A DNA stretch of 64,000 nucleotides from positions 1 through 64,000 of the forward strand of contig NZ_FUWG01000006.1 of the NCBI RefSeq assembly GCF_900167145.1, in the 5' to 3' direction. This document shows, piece after piece, positions 15,030-24,611 of the stretch; within the stretch, counting starts at the first letter, position 1, and the number at the start of each line of letters is the position of its first letter. The translations under genes were made by a program, and so were the position numbers. Source of the DNA: Treponema porcinum (GTDB lineage Bacteria; Spirochaetota; Spirochaetia; Treponematales; Treponemataceae). The notes beneath the pieces were generated by a model, which was given only the letters and a program-made list of their open reading frames with translations, searched no databases and was not told the DNA's origin.

Positions 15030-16601
15030 ATGACCGAAAGATTTTTGCCAATCGGCATTCAGGATTTTGAAGATTTACGCACACGCGGCTGCATTTATGT
15101 AGACAAAACTGAACTTATCTACAAACTTGCAACAGAAGGAAAGCCTTATTTTTTAAGTCGTCCGCGTCGGTTTGGGAAAAGCCTTTTGCTTTCTACGATG
15201 GAAGCGTATTTTCTTGGCAAAAAGGAACTGTTCAAAGGTCTTGCGATTGAAAAACTTGAAAAAGAGTGGATTGAATATCCTGTTTTGAAAATCAGTTTTG
15301 GTGTGAATAGTTATGAAAATAACGAAAGATTAAAATCCCGGCTCGATTCTATTGTTTCTGAAAATGAATCTCGTTATAACATTGAAAAAAAAAGTGAAAA
15401 TTCTGCCGAAAGATTTGCCAATATTATTCGTGAAGTTTCAGAAAAGTTTAACCAAAAAGTTGTCATCCTCATAGACGAATACGACAAACCGATTCTTGAC
15501 GCCCTCTACACCGAATACGAAGAACAGAACCGTCAGGAACTCCGCAGTTTTTACAGCCCGTTAAAAGACAGCGACAAATATATCCGCTTTCTGTTCATCA
15601 CTGGAATTACGAAAGTCAGCCATGTAAACATTTTCAGCGGATTGAACCAGCTTGATGACATCAGCATGTATGAAGATTATTCTGGTTTGTGTGGAATTTC
15701 TCAAAATGAACTGGAGCATTATTTTGAGCCGGAAATTAATGCGCTTGCCGAAAAACAGAAAATGACTGTTGATGTGGCAAAAGAGACACTTGCAAAAATG
15801 TACGACGGCTATCATTTTACTTACGATGTTGAAGGCGTTTATAATCCTTTCAGCCTTTTAAAATGTTTCAAACAAAGGCGTTTTGATTCGTACTGGTTTG
15901 ATACTGCAACTCCGACAATGCTCATCAAGACTTTGGAAAAAAAGCCTTCTGATTTACTGCGTTATACAAAACCCATAATCATTCAGGAGTCCGCATTTAA
16001 AAATTACGATCCTGAAAGTGAAAGTATTCTTCCAGTTTTGTATCAAAGCGGCTATCTTACGATAAAAGATTACGATAACGATTCAGAACTTTACACGCTA
16101 GGAATTCCAAACCGCGAAGTTGAAAAAGGACTTTTTGAAATAATCATTCCAAAGTTCACAACAATCGCGACAGACGACCTTGGACTTTCGATTGAAAAGT
16201 TCAGACAGTCATTTATCCACGCAGACATAGAAAAACTTATGACATTACTCAAGGCAGCTCTTGCAGACATCCCTACAATTCTCAAAAAAAATCAGTGTGA
16301 AAATTATTACGAAACCGTAACCCATGTAATTTTCAGACAGACAGGATTCAGCGTAGTTTCAGAATTCCAGTCGATAGCCGGCCGAAGTGACACAGTAGTT
16401 ACCACAAAAGACAGCGTCTTTATTTTTGAACTGAAAATGGACAAAGGCCGCCCGTTTGAAGAAGTGGCCGCAGAAGCACTTGCACAAATTGACGCTAACG
16501 GATACGCTGACCGTTTTGCCGTAAGCGGCAGACAGATGCACAAGGTGGGCGTAGTTTTCTCCAGCGACGGTAAGGGAATGTGCGGTTGGAAGGTGAAGTA
16601 A
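15030..16601 (+). CDS. AAA ATPase-like protein with C-terminal PD-(D/E)XK nuclease domain
   Basis: A 523-residue protein of the AAA-ATPase_like plus DUF1703 type. The opening FLPIGIQDFEDLRTRGCIYVDKTELI is diagnostic, Walker A is SRPRRFGKSLLLS near residue 45, and Walker B is VVILIDEYDKPI near 145-156. The C-terminal SRSDTVV-like stretch with VFIFELKMDKG gives a PD-(D/E)XK nuclease core. The family is abundant and often multi-copy in anaerobes. It is suspected to act in mobile-element or defence functions, but no role is proven. The start is the ATG at 15030; no ribosome binding site is visible. Confidence 0.85.
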   Translation: MTERFLPIGIQDFEDLRTRGCIYVDKTELIYKLATEGKPYFLSRPRRFGKSLLLSTMEAYFLGKKELFKGLAIEKLEKEWIEYPVLKISFGVNSYENNERLKSRLDSIVSENESRYNIEKKSENSAERFANIIREVSEKFNQKVVILIDEYDKPILDALYTEYEEQNRQELRSFYSPLKDSDKYIRFLFITGITKVSHVNIFSGLNQLDDISMYEDYSGLCGISQNELEHYFEPEINALAEKQKMTVDVAKETLAKMYDGYHFTYDVEGVYNPFSLLKCFKQRRFDSYWFDTATPTMLIKTLEKKPSDLLRYTKPIIIQESAFKNYDPESESILPVLYQSGYLTIKDYDNDSELYTLGIPNREVEKGLFEIIIPKFTTIATDDLGLSIEKFRQSFIHADIEKLMTLLKAALADIPTILKKNQCENYYETVTHVIFRQTGFSVVSEFQSIAGRSDTVVTTKDSVFIFELKMDKGRPFEEVAAEALAQIDANGYADRFAVSGRQMHKVGVVFSSDGKGMCGWKVK

Positions 16602-16641
16602 GGGAGTCAAATCATCGAAATCAAAAAGGAATAACTTTTAC

Positions 16642-19626
16642 ATGACCTTGCCACAATTCCTTGAAAAATTATCAAAATCGCAAATCACGGAAGAAGTTTT
16701 GAAATTATGCAGGCTTTATCCTGAAGTAGAAAATTATTTTGAAAATAAAATCAGCGAAATCAATTCAGAACAAAAGATAACAAAGAATTCTGCTTCAGAA
16801 AATATGTCCACTGCAATTTCTTTCGTAACCAGACTAAGTTCTCCGCAGGAAAAAATAAATTTGTTCAAGTCAATTTTTGTAGGACGTGAGGATGTTTTTG
16901 CACTGCGATGGTTTAATAAAAAGACGAATAAAAGCGGATATTCACCTGTCTGTGCAAATAAATGGCAGAGCGGAAAATGTGACTTAAAAAAGTTTTCGTG
17001 CAGTAAATGCCCGTATAAATCTTTGGTAAAACTTGATGACAGATTTTTATTTAATCATCTTGCAGGGAAAAGCGAAAATGCCTGTGATGTTATCGGACTT
17101 TATCCGCTGATGAATGGAAATGTCTGCCGTTTTCTTGCTTTTGATTTTGACAGTCATAAAGGTTTTGAAAATTCCTGGAAAGATGATGTTTTTGCCGTAA
17201 AAAGTATTTGCAAAGAATTTGATATTCCCTCTTACATGGAAATTTCCCGTTCTGGGAATGGATGCCACTTGTGGATTTTTTTCAGTGAAAATGTGTCTGC
17301 TTCTCTTGCAAGAAATCTTGGTTTTGACATTTTGAAAATGGCAATGCAAAAAAGGCATTCTCTTCCGTTTGAATCTTTTGACAGAGTTTTTCCAAATCAG
17401 AATGAAATTCCTGATGGCGGTTATGGAAATTTAATTGCACTTCCTTTGCAGGGGAAAGCCGTTAAAGATGGAAAATCTGTTTTTGTTGATGACTTTTTGA
17501 AACCTTTCTGTGACCAATGGGATTTTTTAAGTTCGATTAAAAAAATTGATGAAGCGTTTATAAAAACTGTACTTTCAAAGATTAGAAAAACACTTCCTGA
17601 ATATGTAAAAGAAGAAAAGGCTGAAATTGACGAAGAAAACAGCAAATCTGTCAAAAAAGATGTTAAGTTCAACGATGATAAATCATGTTCTGAAAAAACT
17701 CCAATATTTTCAAAAGCGGATTTTCAGGAAAAAGTTTTTATCCGTCTTACGAATTATGTTGAAATCAGTAAAAAAGGAATTTCAGAAAACGCACTTCTTG
17801 CATTAAGACGGACGGCGGTGTTTTTAAATCCTGAATATTTTAAGAAACTTAAAATGCGCTTGCCGCTATATAATATTCCTCGTTATATTGACTGCTCAAA
17901 AAATATCGGAGATTTTCTTCTGCTTCCGCGTGGAGTTTTGAATAAAATTAAAGCTTTGCTGAATTCGGCAGAAGTTGAATACGAAATTGCAGATGAAAGG
18001 GAAAAAGGTTCTTCAATTGAAATTAAATTCTATGGCACATTATTTGAAAATCAAAAAACAGCGTTCAATTCACTTAAAAACGCTGACTATGGGATTCTTT
18101 CTGCCGGTACTGGATTTGGAAAAACTGTAGTTTCTGCGGCATTAATTGCAGAAAAAAAAGTCAGTACGCTTATTCTTGTTACATCAAATGCGCTTCTTGA
18201 ACAATGGAAGAATCGTCTTCAGGATTTTTTGAAAATTACTCCTGGAACTATTTCTGGAGGAAAAGACAAGTTAACAGGAATTGTTGATATTGCAATCGTA
18301 AAATCGCTTTGTGAACAGAATACAGATGAATTAAAAAAACGGCGTTATAAATATGGAATGGTAATCGTGGATGAATGTCATCATGTGGCAGCTTTTCAGA
18401 CAGAAAATCTTGTTTCAAGTTTCAGAGCAAAATATGTTTACGGACTTTCGGCAACACCCATAAGGCGTGACGGTCATCAAAAAATTATCTTTTATCAATG
18501 CGGATCTGTTTTGTACGAAACAACCGTCAGGCAAATGAATCAGCTGCAGACTTTTTCGCATTATTTCATTCCGCGATTTACGAGTTTTCATCTTCTGGAG
18601 AAGGAAAATTCTAAAAACAAAAACCTTAATGAATATTTTGAAAAGATGATTAAAAATGAAGCCCGGAATCTGATGATTGTCAGCGATATAAAAAAATCAA
18701 TAGAAAATGGGCGGACGCCACTTGTTCTTTCTGACAGGCTTGAACATCTTGAAATTTTAAAAGAAAAGTTGACTGGATGTGCAGAAAATGTGATTCTTAT
18801 TACAGGTCGTGGCACTCAAAAACAGAAAAAACAGCAGTTTGAAGAATTGAATTCCGTTCCGTCTGCTGCAACCCTTATTGTTCTTGCTACAGGAAAATAT
18901 GTTGGAGAAGGTTTTGATAATCCGCGTTTTGACACGCTTATGCTTGCTCTGCCGTTCAGCTGGAAAGGACTTTTGTCTCAGTATTGCGGACGTCTGCACA
19001 GAAATTTTGAAGGCAAGGATGAAGTTCAGATTTTTGACTATGTTGATTTTCTTGTTCCTGTTTTTGACAGAATGTATCAGAATCGGCTAAAAGGTTACAG
19101 GCAGATGGATTATTCAATAAAATCCTGTTTACCAAACTCTGACAGTTCATCGGACAGTAATGAAAATTATCTAAAAGAACCTGAACAAGACTCAGGCTTA
19201 AAAGATCTTGAAACAGCAAAGAAACATTTTATAAAAGATATTTCAGATGCCAGAAGCAAAATTGTAATCTGTGCACCATATCTCTCAAAAACAGAAGTTA
19301 CGGATTTTTCATTTTTTGCTTCAAAAAAAATCATCGAAGGCGTAAAAATATTTATTCTTACAAAAAAAGAGGAAGATGAACAGAAAGCTCAAAAAACCAG
19401 AACCTTGATTTCGATTCTCCAAAATGCAGGAGTACAGATTGTCTTTACAAAAAACAAAGGACAAAAACTTGCAGTAATAGATGAAAGAATCCTGTGGTAT
19501 GGAAGCATAAATTTTCTTGGGTTTACTGAAAAAGATGAATGCAGCATGCGGATAAATGATTCTGCACTTGCATCAAAAATTGAAGGTGAAATCAGTTCTA
19601 AGGAAACACTGAATAAATCCTATTGA
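16642..19626 (+). CDS. TOTE-type primase-helicase with degenerate PLD domain
   Basis: A 994-residue multidomain protein. After an N-terminal helical part come four cysteines (about 104, 113, 120, 123) and an archaeo-eukaryotic primase-like domain with FLAFDFD (168-170 DFD) and SGNGCHLWIFF. Next is a superfamily 2 helicase with SAGTGFGKT near 485-493, VIVDECHHVA near 575, GLSATPIRRDG and a motif VI QYCGRLHRN. The last 130 residues look like a PLD domain ending IDERILWYGSINFLG, but the catalytic His of HxK is replaced (NKGQKLAVID). The architecture matches TOTE conflict systems, known from comparative genomics. It lies 40 bases after the AAA-nuclease gene. Confidence 0.82.
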   Translation: MTLPQFLEKLSKSQITEEVLKLCRLYPEVENYFENKISEINSEQKITKNSASENMSTAISFVTRLSSPQEKINLFKSIFVGREDVFALRWFNKKTNKSGYSPVCANKWQSGKCDLKKFSCSKCPYKSLVKLDDRFLFNHLAGKSENACDVIGLYPLMNGNVCRFLAFDFDSHKGFENSWKDDVFAVKSICKEFDIPSYMEISRSGNGCHLWIFFSENVSASLARNLGFDILKMAMQKRHSLPFESFDRVFPNQNEIPDGGYGNLIALPLQGKAVKDGKSVFVDDFLKPFCDQWDFLSSIKKIDEAFIKTVLSKIRKTLPEYVKEEKAEIDEENSKSVKKDVKFNDDKSCSEKTPIFSKADFQEKVFIRLTNYVEISKKGISENALLALRRTAVFLNPEYFKKLKMRLPLYNIPRYIDCSKNIGDFLLLPRGVLNKIKALLNSAEVEYEIADEREKGSSIEIKFYGTLFENQKTAFNSLKNADYGILSAGTGFGKTVVSAALIAEKKVSTLILVTSNALLEQWKNRLQDFLKITPGTISGGKDKLTGIVDIAIVKSLCEQNTDELKKRRYKYGMVIVDECHHVAAFQTENLVSSFRAKYVYGLSATPIRRDGHQKIIFYQCGSVLYETTVRQMNQLQTFSHYFIPRFTSFHLLEKENSKNKNLNEYFEKMIKNEARNLMIVSDIKKSIENGRTPLVLSDRLEHLEILKEKLTGCAENVILITGRGTQKQKKQQFEELNSVPSAATLIVLATGKYVGEGFDNPRFDTLMLALPFSWKGLLSQYCGRLHRNFEGKDEVQIFDYVDFLVPVFDRMYQNRLKGYRQMDYSIKSCLPNSDSSSDSNENYLKEPEQDSGLKDLETAKKHFIKDISDARSKIVICAPYLSKTEVTDFSFFASKKIIEGVKIFILTKKEEDEQKAQKTRTLISILQNAGVQIVFTKNKGQKLAVIDERILWYGSINFLGFTEKDECSMRINDSALASKIEGEISSKETLNKSY

Positions 19627-19627
19627 G

Positions 19628-19667
19628 GATTTTTCAGTGTTAACCTTGAATGTAACACTGAAAAATC
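19628..19667. terminator. Long hairpin after the primase-helicase gene
   Basis: Fifteen-base arms GATTTTTCAGTGTTA and TAACACTGAAAAATC form a perfect inverted repeat with a ten-base loop, two bases after the stop codon. There is no T run after the stem, so it may be a processing or stability hairpin or a bidirectional terminator. Confidence 0.55.
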
Positions 19668-19809
19668 ACCATGGGAGGAAAAATCAACTTTTTTGCCATT
19701 ATATTCAAAGTAAGTGCAAAGTTCTGTCTTTATCCTGTTGTTGCGGTTAATGAGCGGAAAAAAGATATGTTGATTCTGAACAGGAAAAAGACCTTTCGTT
19801 TTTTAGCAA

Positions 19810-19838
19810 TTTACATTACCCAAAATCATAACTAGAAT
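19810..19838 (+). promoter_or_regulatory. Promoter of the racemase gene
   Basis: TTTACA (19810-19815), 17 bases, then TAGAAT (19833-19838). The -10 ends six bases before the ATG at 19845, so the transcript would be leaderless or nearly so. Confidence 0.5.
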
Positions 19839-19844
19839 ATATCT

Positions 19845-20561
19845 ATGAATAAATTGAACACATTGAAAAAACTCGGACTGGTCGGCGGAACAGGACCGGA
19901 ATCTACGGCGATTTATTACCGCGAGCTGAACAGGATTATAAATCAGAAAACCGGCGGAAAAGCGTTCCCGGAACTTTGCATAGAAAGCGTAGACTTGTAC
20001 CGCACGCTCGGTTATTGCAAGGCTGGCGACGATGAGGCGCTTGTGCAGTATCTTTTGGACGCAGTGAAAAATCTTGTTGTGTGCGGAGCGGATTTTGCAG
20101 CTCTTACAGCAAATACCGTGCACAGCGTTTTTGACAGGCTTAGTGCACTTTCTCCGATTCCGCTTGTAAGCATTGTTGATGCGGTGTGCGAAGAAGCGTT
20201 CAGGCGCGGCTACAGGAAAATCGGGCTTTTGGGAACGATTTATACGATGAACGGCGCTTTTTTCAGAAATTCGTTTACCGCGCGCAAAATTGAACTTGTA
20301 ACTCCGCCGGAAAACGAAAAGTCGCTTGTGAACAGCAGGATTGCCGACGAACTTGAACTTGGAATCGTAAAAGACTCCACCGTCCGCGAACTTGTTTCTG
20401 TCATTCAGGGAATGAAAGAGCGCGACGGAATTGAAGCGGTAATCCTGGGCTGCACCGAACTCCCGCTTGCCCTCAACGACAAAAACTGTTCCGTCCCGTG
20501 TCTGGACACAATGAAGATACATATCGATACGCTTTCGGAGATGGTTTTGGGGGCGGTGTAA
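19845..20561 (+). CDS. Aspartate/glutamate racemase family protein
   Basis: A 238-residue protein of the aspartate/glutamate racemase superfamily. KKLGLVGGTGPESTAIYYRELN is the N-terminal signature, and VILGCTELPL near residue 205 carries the second catalytic cysteine. The first catalytic position is altered: ALTANTVH stands where C-N-T is usual. Some family members work with Thr and Cys, so it may favour one acidic or broad amino acid and act in one direction. It is flanked by accessory genes and likely transcribed alone. The composition is less AT-rich than its right-hand neighbours. Confidence 0.82.
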   Translation: MNKLNTLKKLGLVGGTGPESTAIYYRELNRIINQKTGGKAFPELCIESVDLYRTLGYCKAGDDEALVQYLLDAVKNLVVCGADFAALTANTVHSVFDRLSALSPIPLVSIVDAVCEEAFRRGYRKIGLLGTIYTMNGAFFRNSFTARKIELVTPPENEKSLVNSRIADELELGIVKDSTVRELVSVIQGMKERDGIEAVILGCTELPLALNDKNCSVPCLDTMKIHIDTLSEMVLGAV

Positions 20562-20760
20562 ATCCGAGTGCAAGACCTTTTAAGAATCAGCATACTTCAC
20601 TGCTTGCGGCGAGGTTGCTGATTGCAAATAAAACGAAAGAAAAACCGTACTACTTTGTAATGCGTAACCCGGCAAATTCAAAAGACGGCGACAGCCTGAT
20701 TACTAATTTTGAACAGATTTTCACTTATAGTCCTAATACAGTAAGAAAGATTCTCTAAAC
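20562..20760 (+). other. Gene remnant after the racemase
   Basis: The plus-strand frame ending at TAA 20756-20758 reads as protein-like sequence (AARLLIANKTKEKPYYFVMRNP, then SKDGDSLITNFEQIF), but it has no start of its own and its upstream part overlaps the racemase out of frame. It looks like the C-terminal remnant of a lost gene. I do not recognise the family. Confidence 0.35.
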
Positions 20761-20761
20761 T

Positions 20762-20810
20762 GTTAAGTTCATTTAACAAATCTTGTTAAAAATCGTTAAG
20801 TAAACTTAAC
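20762..20810. promoter_or_regulatory. Two tandem dyads upstream of the AAA_14 gene
   Basis: TTTAACAA-ATC-TTGTTAAA (20772-20790) is followed by GTTAAG-TAAA-CTTAAC (20795-20810), with a further GTTAAGTT half at 20762-20769. Several closely related half sites in 50 bases suggest operators for a dimeric regulator. A TATAGT/TATAAA box follows at 20829-20839, seven or fewer bases before the next ATG. Confidence 0.45.
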
Positions 20811-20841
20811 AATTTTTCAATATTGAAATATAGTATAAACT

Positions 20842-21975
20842 ATGGAAAGACTTATAGAGGTATTCAGAAAAAAAATTGCCTCAACGGAAATGACTTTTGT
20901 CCGCAGTTTGGAAAGTCAAATCAACTGGAACGCTCGTCTCACATAAAAAAGGCTTTTTCTGGCTCGTTGGATAAAGTGCTTTATGTGAGCCTTGACAATC
21001 TTTATTTTTCTGACAACTCGCTTCTTGATTTTGTAGACAGTTTTGTAAAAAGAGGCGGAAAGTATCTCTTCCTTGATGAAGTTCACAAGTATCCAGACTG
21101 GTCGCGTGCAATCAAAAACATTTATGACGATTATCCAGAGCTGAATGTGGCTTTTACAGGCTCTTCGCTTCTTAAAATTTTAAACACACGTTCTGATTTG
21201 AACCGTCGTGCTCTTGTGTACAATTTGCAGGGGCTTTCTTTTAGGGAATATCTGAATCTTAATGCAAAAACTGACTTCCCGATTCTTTCTCTTGAAGAAA
21301 TCTTGAAGGACAATGAAAATCTTTCGGCACAAATTGTTTCTAAAATCAAGCCTTTTGAATATTTTGCAGATTATCTTGAGAACGGCTATTATCCGTATTT
21401 TCTCGAAGGAATTGACGATTACTACACCCGATTGAATGAAACTGTGAACCTCATTCTGGAAATCGAACTTCCACAGCTTAGAAAACTGGATGTCGCGTAT
21501 ATCGTAAAAATCAAAAAGCTGCTTGCTGTAATCGGGATTCATTCCGAATGTAACAGAGATTGCTTCTTCAATTCAAATTTCCCGGCAGACTTTATTGCAG
21601 TACTTTGAATATCTGGAAGAATCAAAATTAATTTATCAAGTTTTCAAGCAGAGCCGCGGACTTGGAGCACTTGAAAAACCAGACAAGATTTTTCTTGAAA
21701 ATACAAATCTTATGTATATGTTTGATGATGTCCAGACTGATATTGGAAATGTCCGTGAAACTTTTGCTTTCAATCAGCTTTCGCATAGTCACGAAGTTTT
21801 GTTTTCTGAGCAGAGTGATTTTCTTGTAGATCAAAAATACATATTTGAAGTCGGCGGAAAAAATAAAAAGCGCAGGCAGATAAAAGATATTTCTGATTCA
21901 TATATTCTTGCTGACAACATTGAATATGGAACGGAGCGAAGGATTCCAATCTGGCTTTTGGGATTTTTGTATTGA
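20842..21975 (+). pseudogene. Broken ATP-binding protein (AAA_14 plus DUF4143)
   Basis: Three frames are needed to recover one protein. The start at 20842 reads MERLIEVFRKKIAST and so on, then shifts near 20935. The next part holds KYLFLDEVHKYPDWSRAIKNIYDDY (Walker B), VAFTGSSLLKI and FREYLNL. Near 21,540 a second shift leads into ISRQTLLQYFEYLEESKLIYQV and the DUF4143 end GTERRIPIWLLGFLY. The P-loop that should lie between the first two parts (a G-x-x-G-x-GKT segment) is missing altogether. The gene is therefore dead. An intact relative lies at 26800. Confidence 0.75.
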
Positions 21976-22122
21976 AAATACCAGCCTGTGGAAAGGCTTA
22001 TCCATAGGCAGCGGAATGGCGGTTCTGAGGTCTGTGGAACGGCGAGGATGCAAGGGTGGACTTGCTGCGGAAATCAGGCGGCCTGTAAAAGTGATGTTGC
22101 AAAGTCCTTCGGATTTTCTTTA

Positions 22123-22156
22123 GCGACAAAACAGCCTTTTGGTGCTATAGTATAAC
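22123..22156 (+). promoter_or_regulatory. Promoter of hsdR
   Basis: GCGACA (22123-22128), 17 bases, then TATAGT (22146-22151) with an upstream TG. TATAAC overlaps at 22151-22156 and ends seven bases before the hsdR ATG. The 190 bases before it hold no gene that I can recognise. Confidence 0.5.
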
Positions 22157-22163
22157 AGAAAAT

Positions 22164-24611
22164 ATGGAAACCAAATGCTCTCTTTCCGAACGCGACATTA
22201 TTACAAAATATATTCTCCCCGCAATTGAAGCTTCTGGTTGGGATAAGCGAAACCAAATCAGAGAAGAGGTGTCCTTTACTGCAGGCCGTATTTTTGTAAA
22301 AGGCAAACTGACTAAACGCGGTGAAAAGAAGCGTGCAGATATTATCATTTACTATAAATCAAACATTCCTGTTGCTGTTGTAGAAGCAAAGGATAATAAG
22401 CATGCTGTTGGAGCCGGAATGCAGCAGGCTTTGGAATATGCAAGTACGCTCGATATCCCGGTTGCAATTTCAAGCAATGGTGATGGTTTTGTAATCCAAT
22501 ACCGCAGAAATTGCGGAGGTTCAGACGCTTCTGGCAAAGCGATAATTTCGGAAAATGCAGATCTCGATCATTTTCCGACTCCTTCAGAACTTTGGGAATG
22601 TTACAAACGCTATAATAATTTGGAATCAAACGAAGCAGAGAAAATCTCACTTTCCTCATATTTTTTTGATGCAGAAGGAAGAGCTCCTCGCTATTATCAG
22701 CGAATTGCAATTAACCGCACTGTAGAAGCTATTGCCCGCGGTCAAAACAGAATCCTTCTTGTAATGGCGACAGGAACGGGTAAAACTTATACTGCATTTC
22801 AGATTATCTACCGTCTTTGGAAAGCCGGCTGTAAAAAGCGAATCCTTTATTTAGCAGATCGCACCAATCTTATCACCCAGACAAAGAAAGGCGACTTTAA
22901 GCACTTCAAAGATAAATGCCACATCATCAGACATAAGCACATCGACAAGTCTTATGAAATATATCTTGCTCTTTATCAGGGGCTTACAAATTATGATGAA
23001 GAAACTGATGCTTACAAACAGTTCAGCCCGGATTTCTTTGATTTGATTATTGTTGATGAGTGTCATCGCGGTTCAGTTGATGAAGTCAAGGCCTGGCACA
23101 AGATTCTTTCTTATTTTTCGAGTGCAACTCAAATCGGTATGACTGCTACTCCAAAAGAAACAAAGGCACTTTCGAATATCGAATATTTTGGAGAACCGAT
23201 TTATACCTACTCTCTCAAGCAGGGAATTGATGACGGCTTCTTAGCACCTTACAAAGTTCTTCGCGTTGGAATGAACATAGACCTTGAAGGCTATCGTCCT
23301 GAGCGTGGCAAAACTGATATAGACGGCGAGCTTATAGAAGACCGCCTTTACAACACAAAAGATTTTGACCGTAATATTGTAATTGATGAACGAACAGATC
23401 TTGTTGCCAGAAAGATTATGGAATATCTTACAAACTCAGACCCAATGGCAAAGACAATTGTTTTCTGTGTTGATATTGAACATGCAGAACGAATGCGACA
23501 GGCTCTTTTGAGTTATGCACCACCAGAAATAACTGAAAAATCAGATAAATACATAGTCCGCATCACAGGTGATGATCCTGTTGCAAAAGGATATCTTGAA
23601 AGCTTTATAAATCCGGAAGAACGTTTCCCTGTTATTGCAACAACCTCAAAACTCATGACAACAGGAACAGACGCAAAAACCTGTAAACTCATCGTTCTGG
23701 ATTCAAACATCGGAAGCATGACAGAGTTTAAGCAGATTATTGGCCGCGGAACTCGAGTAGAAGAAGATCTTGGAAAACTCTATTTTACAATCATTGATTT
23801 TAGAAACGTCACAGATAAATTTGCAGATAAAGATTTTGATGGTGCTCCAGTAAAAATCAAAGTTTCATCACAGGACGATAAACTTTCGGAAGAAGTAATT
23901 GATGAAGGAACTGGCGATGATCAGATTGACCCGGTAACCGGTGAAAAAGTTCAGTTTGAAGAAGTGTATGGTTTTGATGATTCTGGAAATATGGAACTTG
24001 GAGAAAAAACTCCTCCCTATGGGGTGGTTGAGCCTGTCGAAACCAAGAAAGAAAAAGTATATGTAGCCGGTGTAGATGTAAGCATTCTAAGCGAACGCCG
24101 TCAGTTCCTGGACGCAAACGGAAAGCTAATAACCTGTAGTCTCAAAGAGTTTACAAAAACAGGTATTCTCACATCTTACCGTTCATTGGATAACTTCTTA
24201 CAAGCCTGGAACGATGCAGAAAAGAAGCGCGCCATTATAGAAGAGCTGGAAAGTCAGGGAATTATCTTTGAAGAACTAAAAGATGAAATAAAAAATGACC
24301 TGGATATTTTTGACCTCATCTGCCACATCGCCTGGGACGCTCCAGCCCTCACAAGAAAAGAACGCGCCGAAAATGTCCGCAAACGAAACTACTGGACTAA
24401 ATACGGTGACAAAGCTCGCAATGTCTTAAATGCAATTCTTGATAAATATGCCGAAACAGGAATTGAAGCCATTGAAGATATGAAGGTTCTGACAGTTCCA
24501 CCAATTACAGATATTGGTACGCCGAAAGAAATCATTGATTCCTTCGGTGGAAAACCACAGTATCTTGCTGCTATAAAAGAACTCGAAGCAGAGATTTACA
24601 AGGTGGCATAG
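22164..24611 (+). CDS. hsdR: Type I restriction enzyme, R subunit
   Basis: An 815-residue HsdR of the EcoEI/EcoKI style. The nuclease core shows ADIIIYY (Asp59) and VVEAKDN (Glu74, Lys76). The motor has VMATGTGKT near residue 200, LIIVDECHRGS near 297, GMTATPKET and FKQIIGRGTR. The C-terminal part should bind the methyltransferase core. At about residues 614-626 the peptide PPYGVVEPVETKK is encoded by a short palindromic repeat that keeps the frame. The subunit looks intact, but its partner hsdM is broken, and R-mediated restriction needs HsdM. Promoter boxes lie immediately upstream. Confidence 0.92.
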   Translation: METKCSLSERDIITKYILPAIEASGWDKRNQIREEVSFTAGRIFVKGKLTKRGEKKRADIIIYYKSNIPVAVVEAKDNKHAVGAGMQQALEYASTLDIPVAISSNGDGFVIQYRRNCGGSDASGKAIISENADLDHFPTPSELWECYKRYNNLESNEAEKISLSSYFFDAEGRAPRYYQRIAINRTVEAIARGQNRILLVMATGTGKTYTAFQIIYRLWKAGCKKRILYLADRTNLITQTKKGDFKHFKDKCHIIRHKHIDKSYEIYLALYQGLTNYDEETDAYKQFSPDFFDLIIVDECHRGSVDEVKAWHKILSYFSSATQIGMTATPKETKALSNIEYFGEPIYTYSLKQGIDDGFLAPYKVLRVGMNIDLEGYRPERGKTDIDGELIEDRLYNTKDFDRNIVIDERTDLVARKIMEYLTNSDPMAKTIVFCVDIEHAERMRQALLSYAPPEITEKSDKYIVRITGDDPVAKGYLESFINPEERFPVIATTSKLMTTGTDAKTCKLIVLDSNIGSMTEFKQIIGRGTRVEEDLGKLYFTIIDFRNVTDKFADKDFDGAPVKIKVSSQDDKLSEEVIDEGTGDDQIDPVTGEKVQFEEVYGFDDSGNMELGEKTPPYGVVEPVETKKEKVYVAGVDVSILSERRQFLDANGKLITCSLKEFTKTGILTSYRSLDNFLQAWNDAEKKRAIIEELESQGIIFEELKDEIKNDLDIFDLICHIAWDAPALTRKERAENVRKRNYWTKYGDKARNVLNAILDKYAETGIEAIEDMKVLTVPPITDIGTPKEIIDSFGGKPQYLAAIKELEAEIYKVA
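24022..24044. repeat. Short palindromic repeat inside hsdR
   Basis: GGTGGTTGAGCCTGTCGAAA, then CCA, is an imperfect palindrome (GGTT...AACC with AGCCTGTCGA inside). It is inserted in frame and encodes GVVEPVETK. I recall closely similar sequences as common dispersed repeats in other bacterial genomes. Only one copy is seen here. Confidence 0.5.

Noticed and set aside
19803..20573. Long minus-strand ORF of 256 codons opposite the racemase gene
   Set aside because: It mirrors the racemase gene, is rich in R, H and C without recognisable motifs, and is a shadow frame of a well-supported protein.
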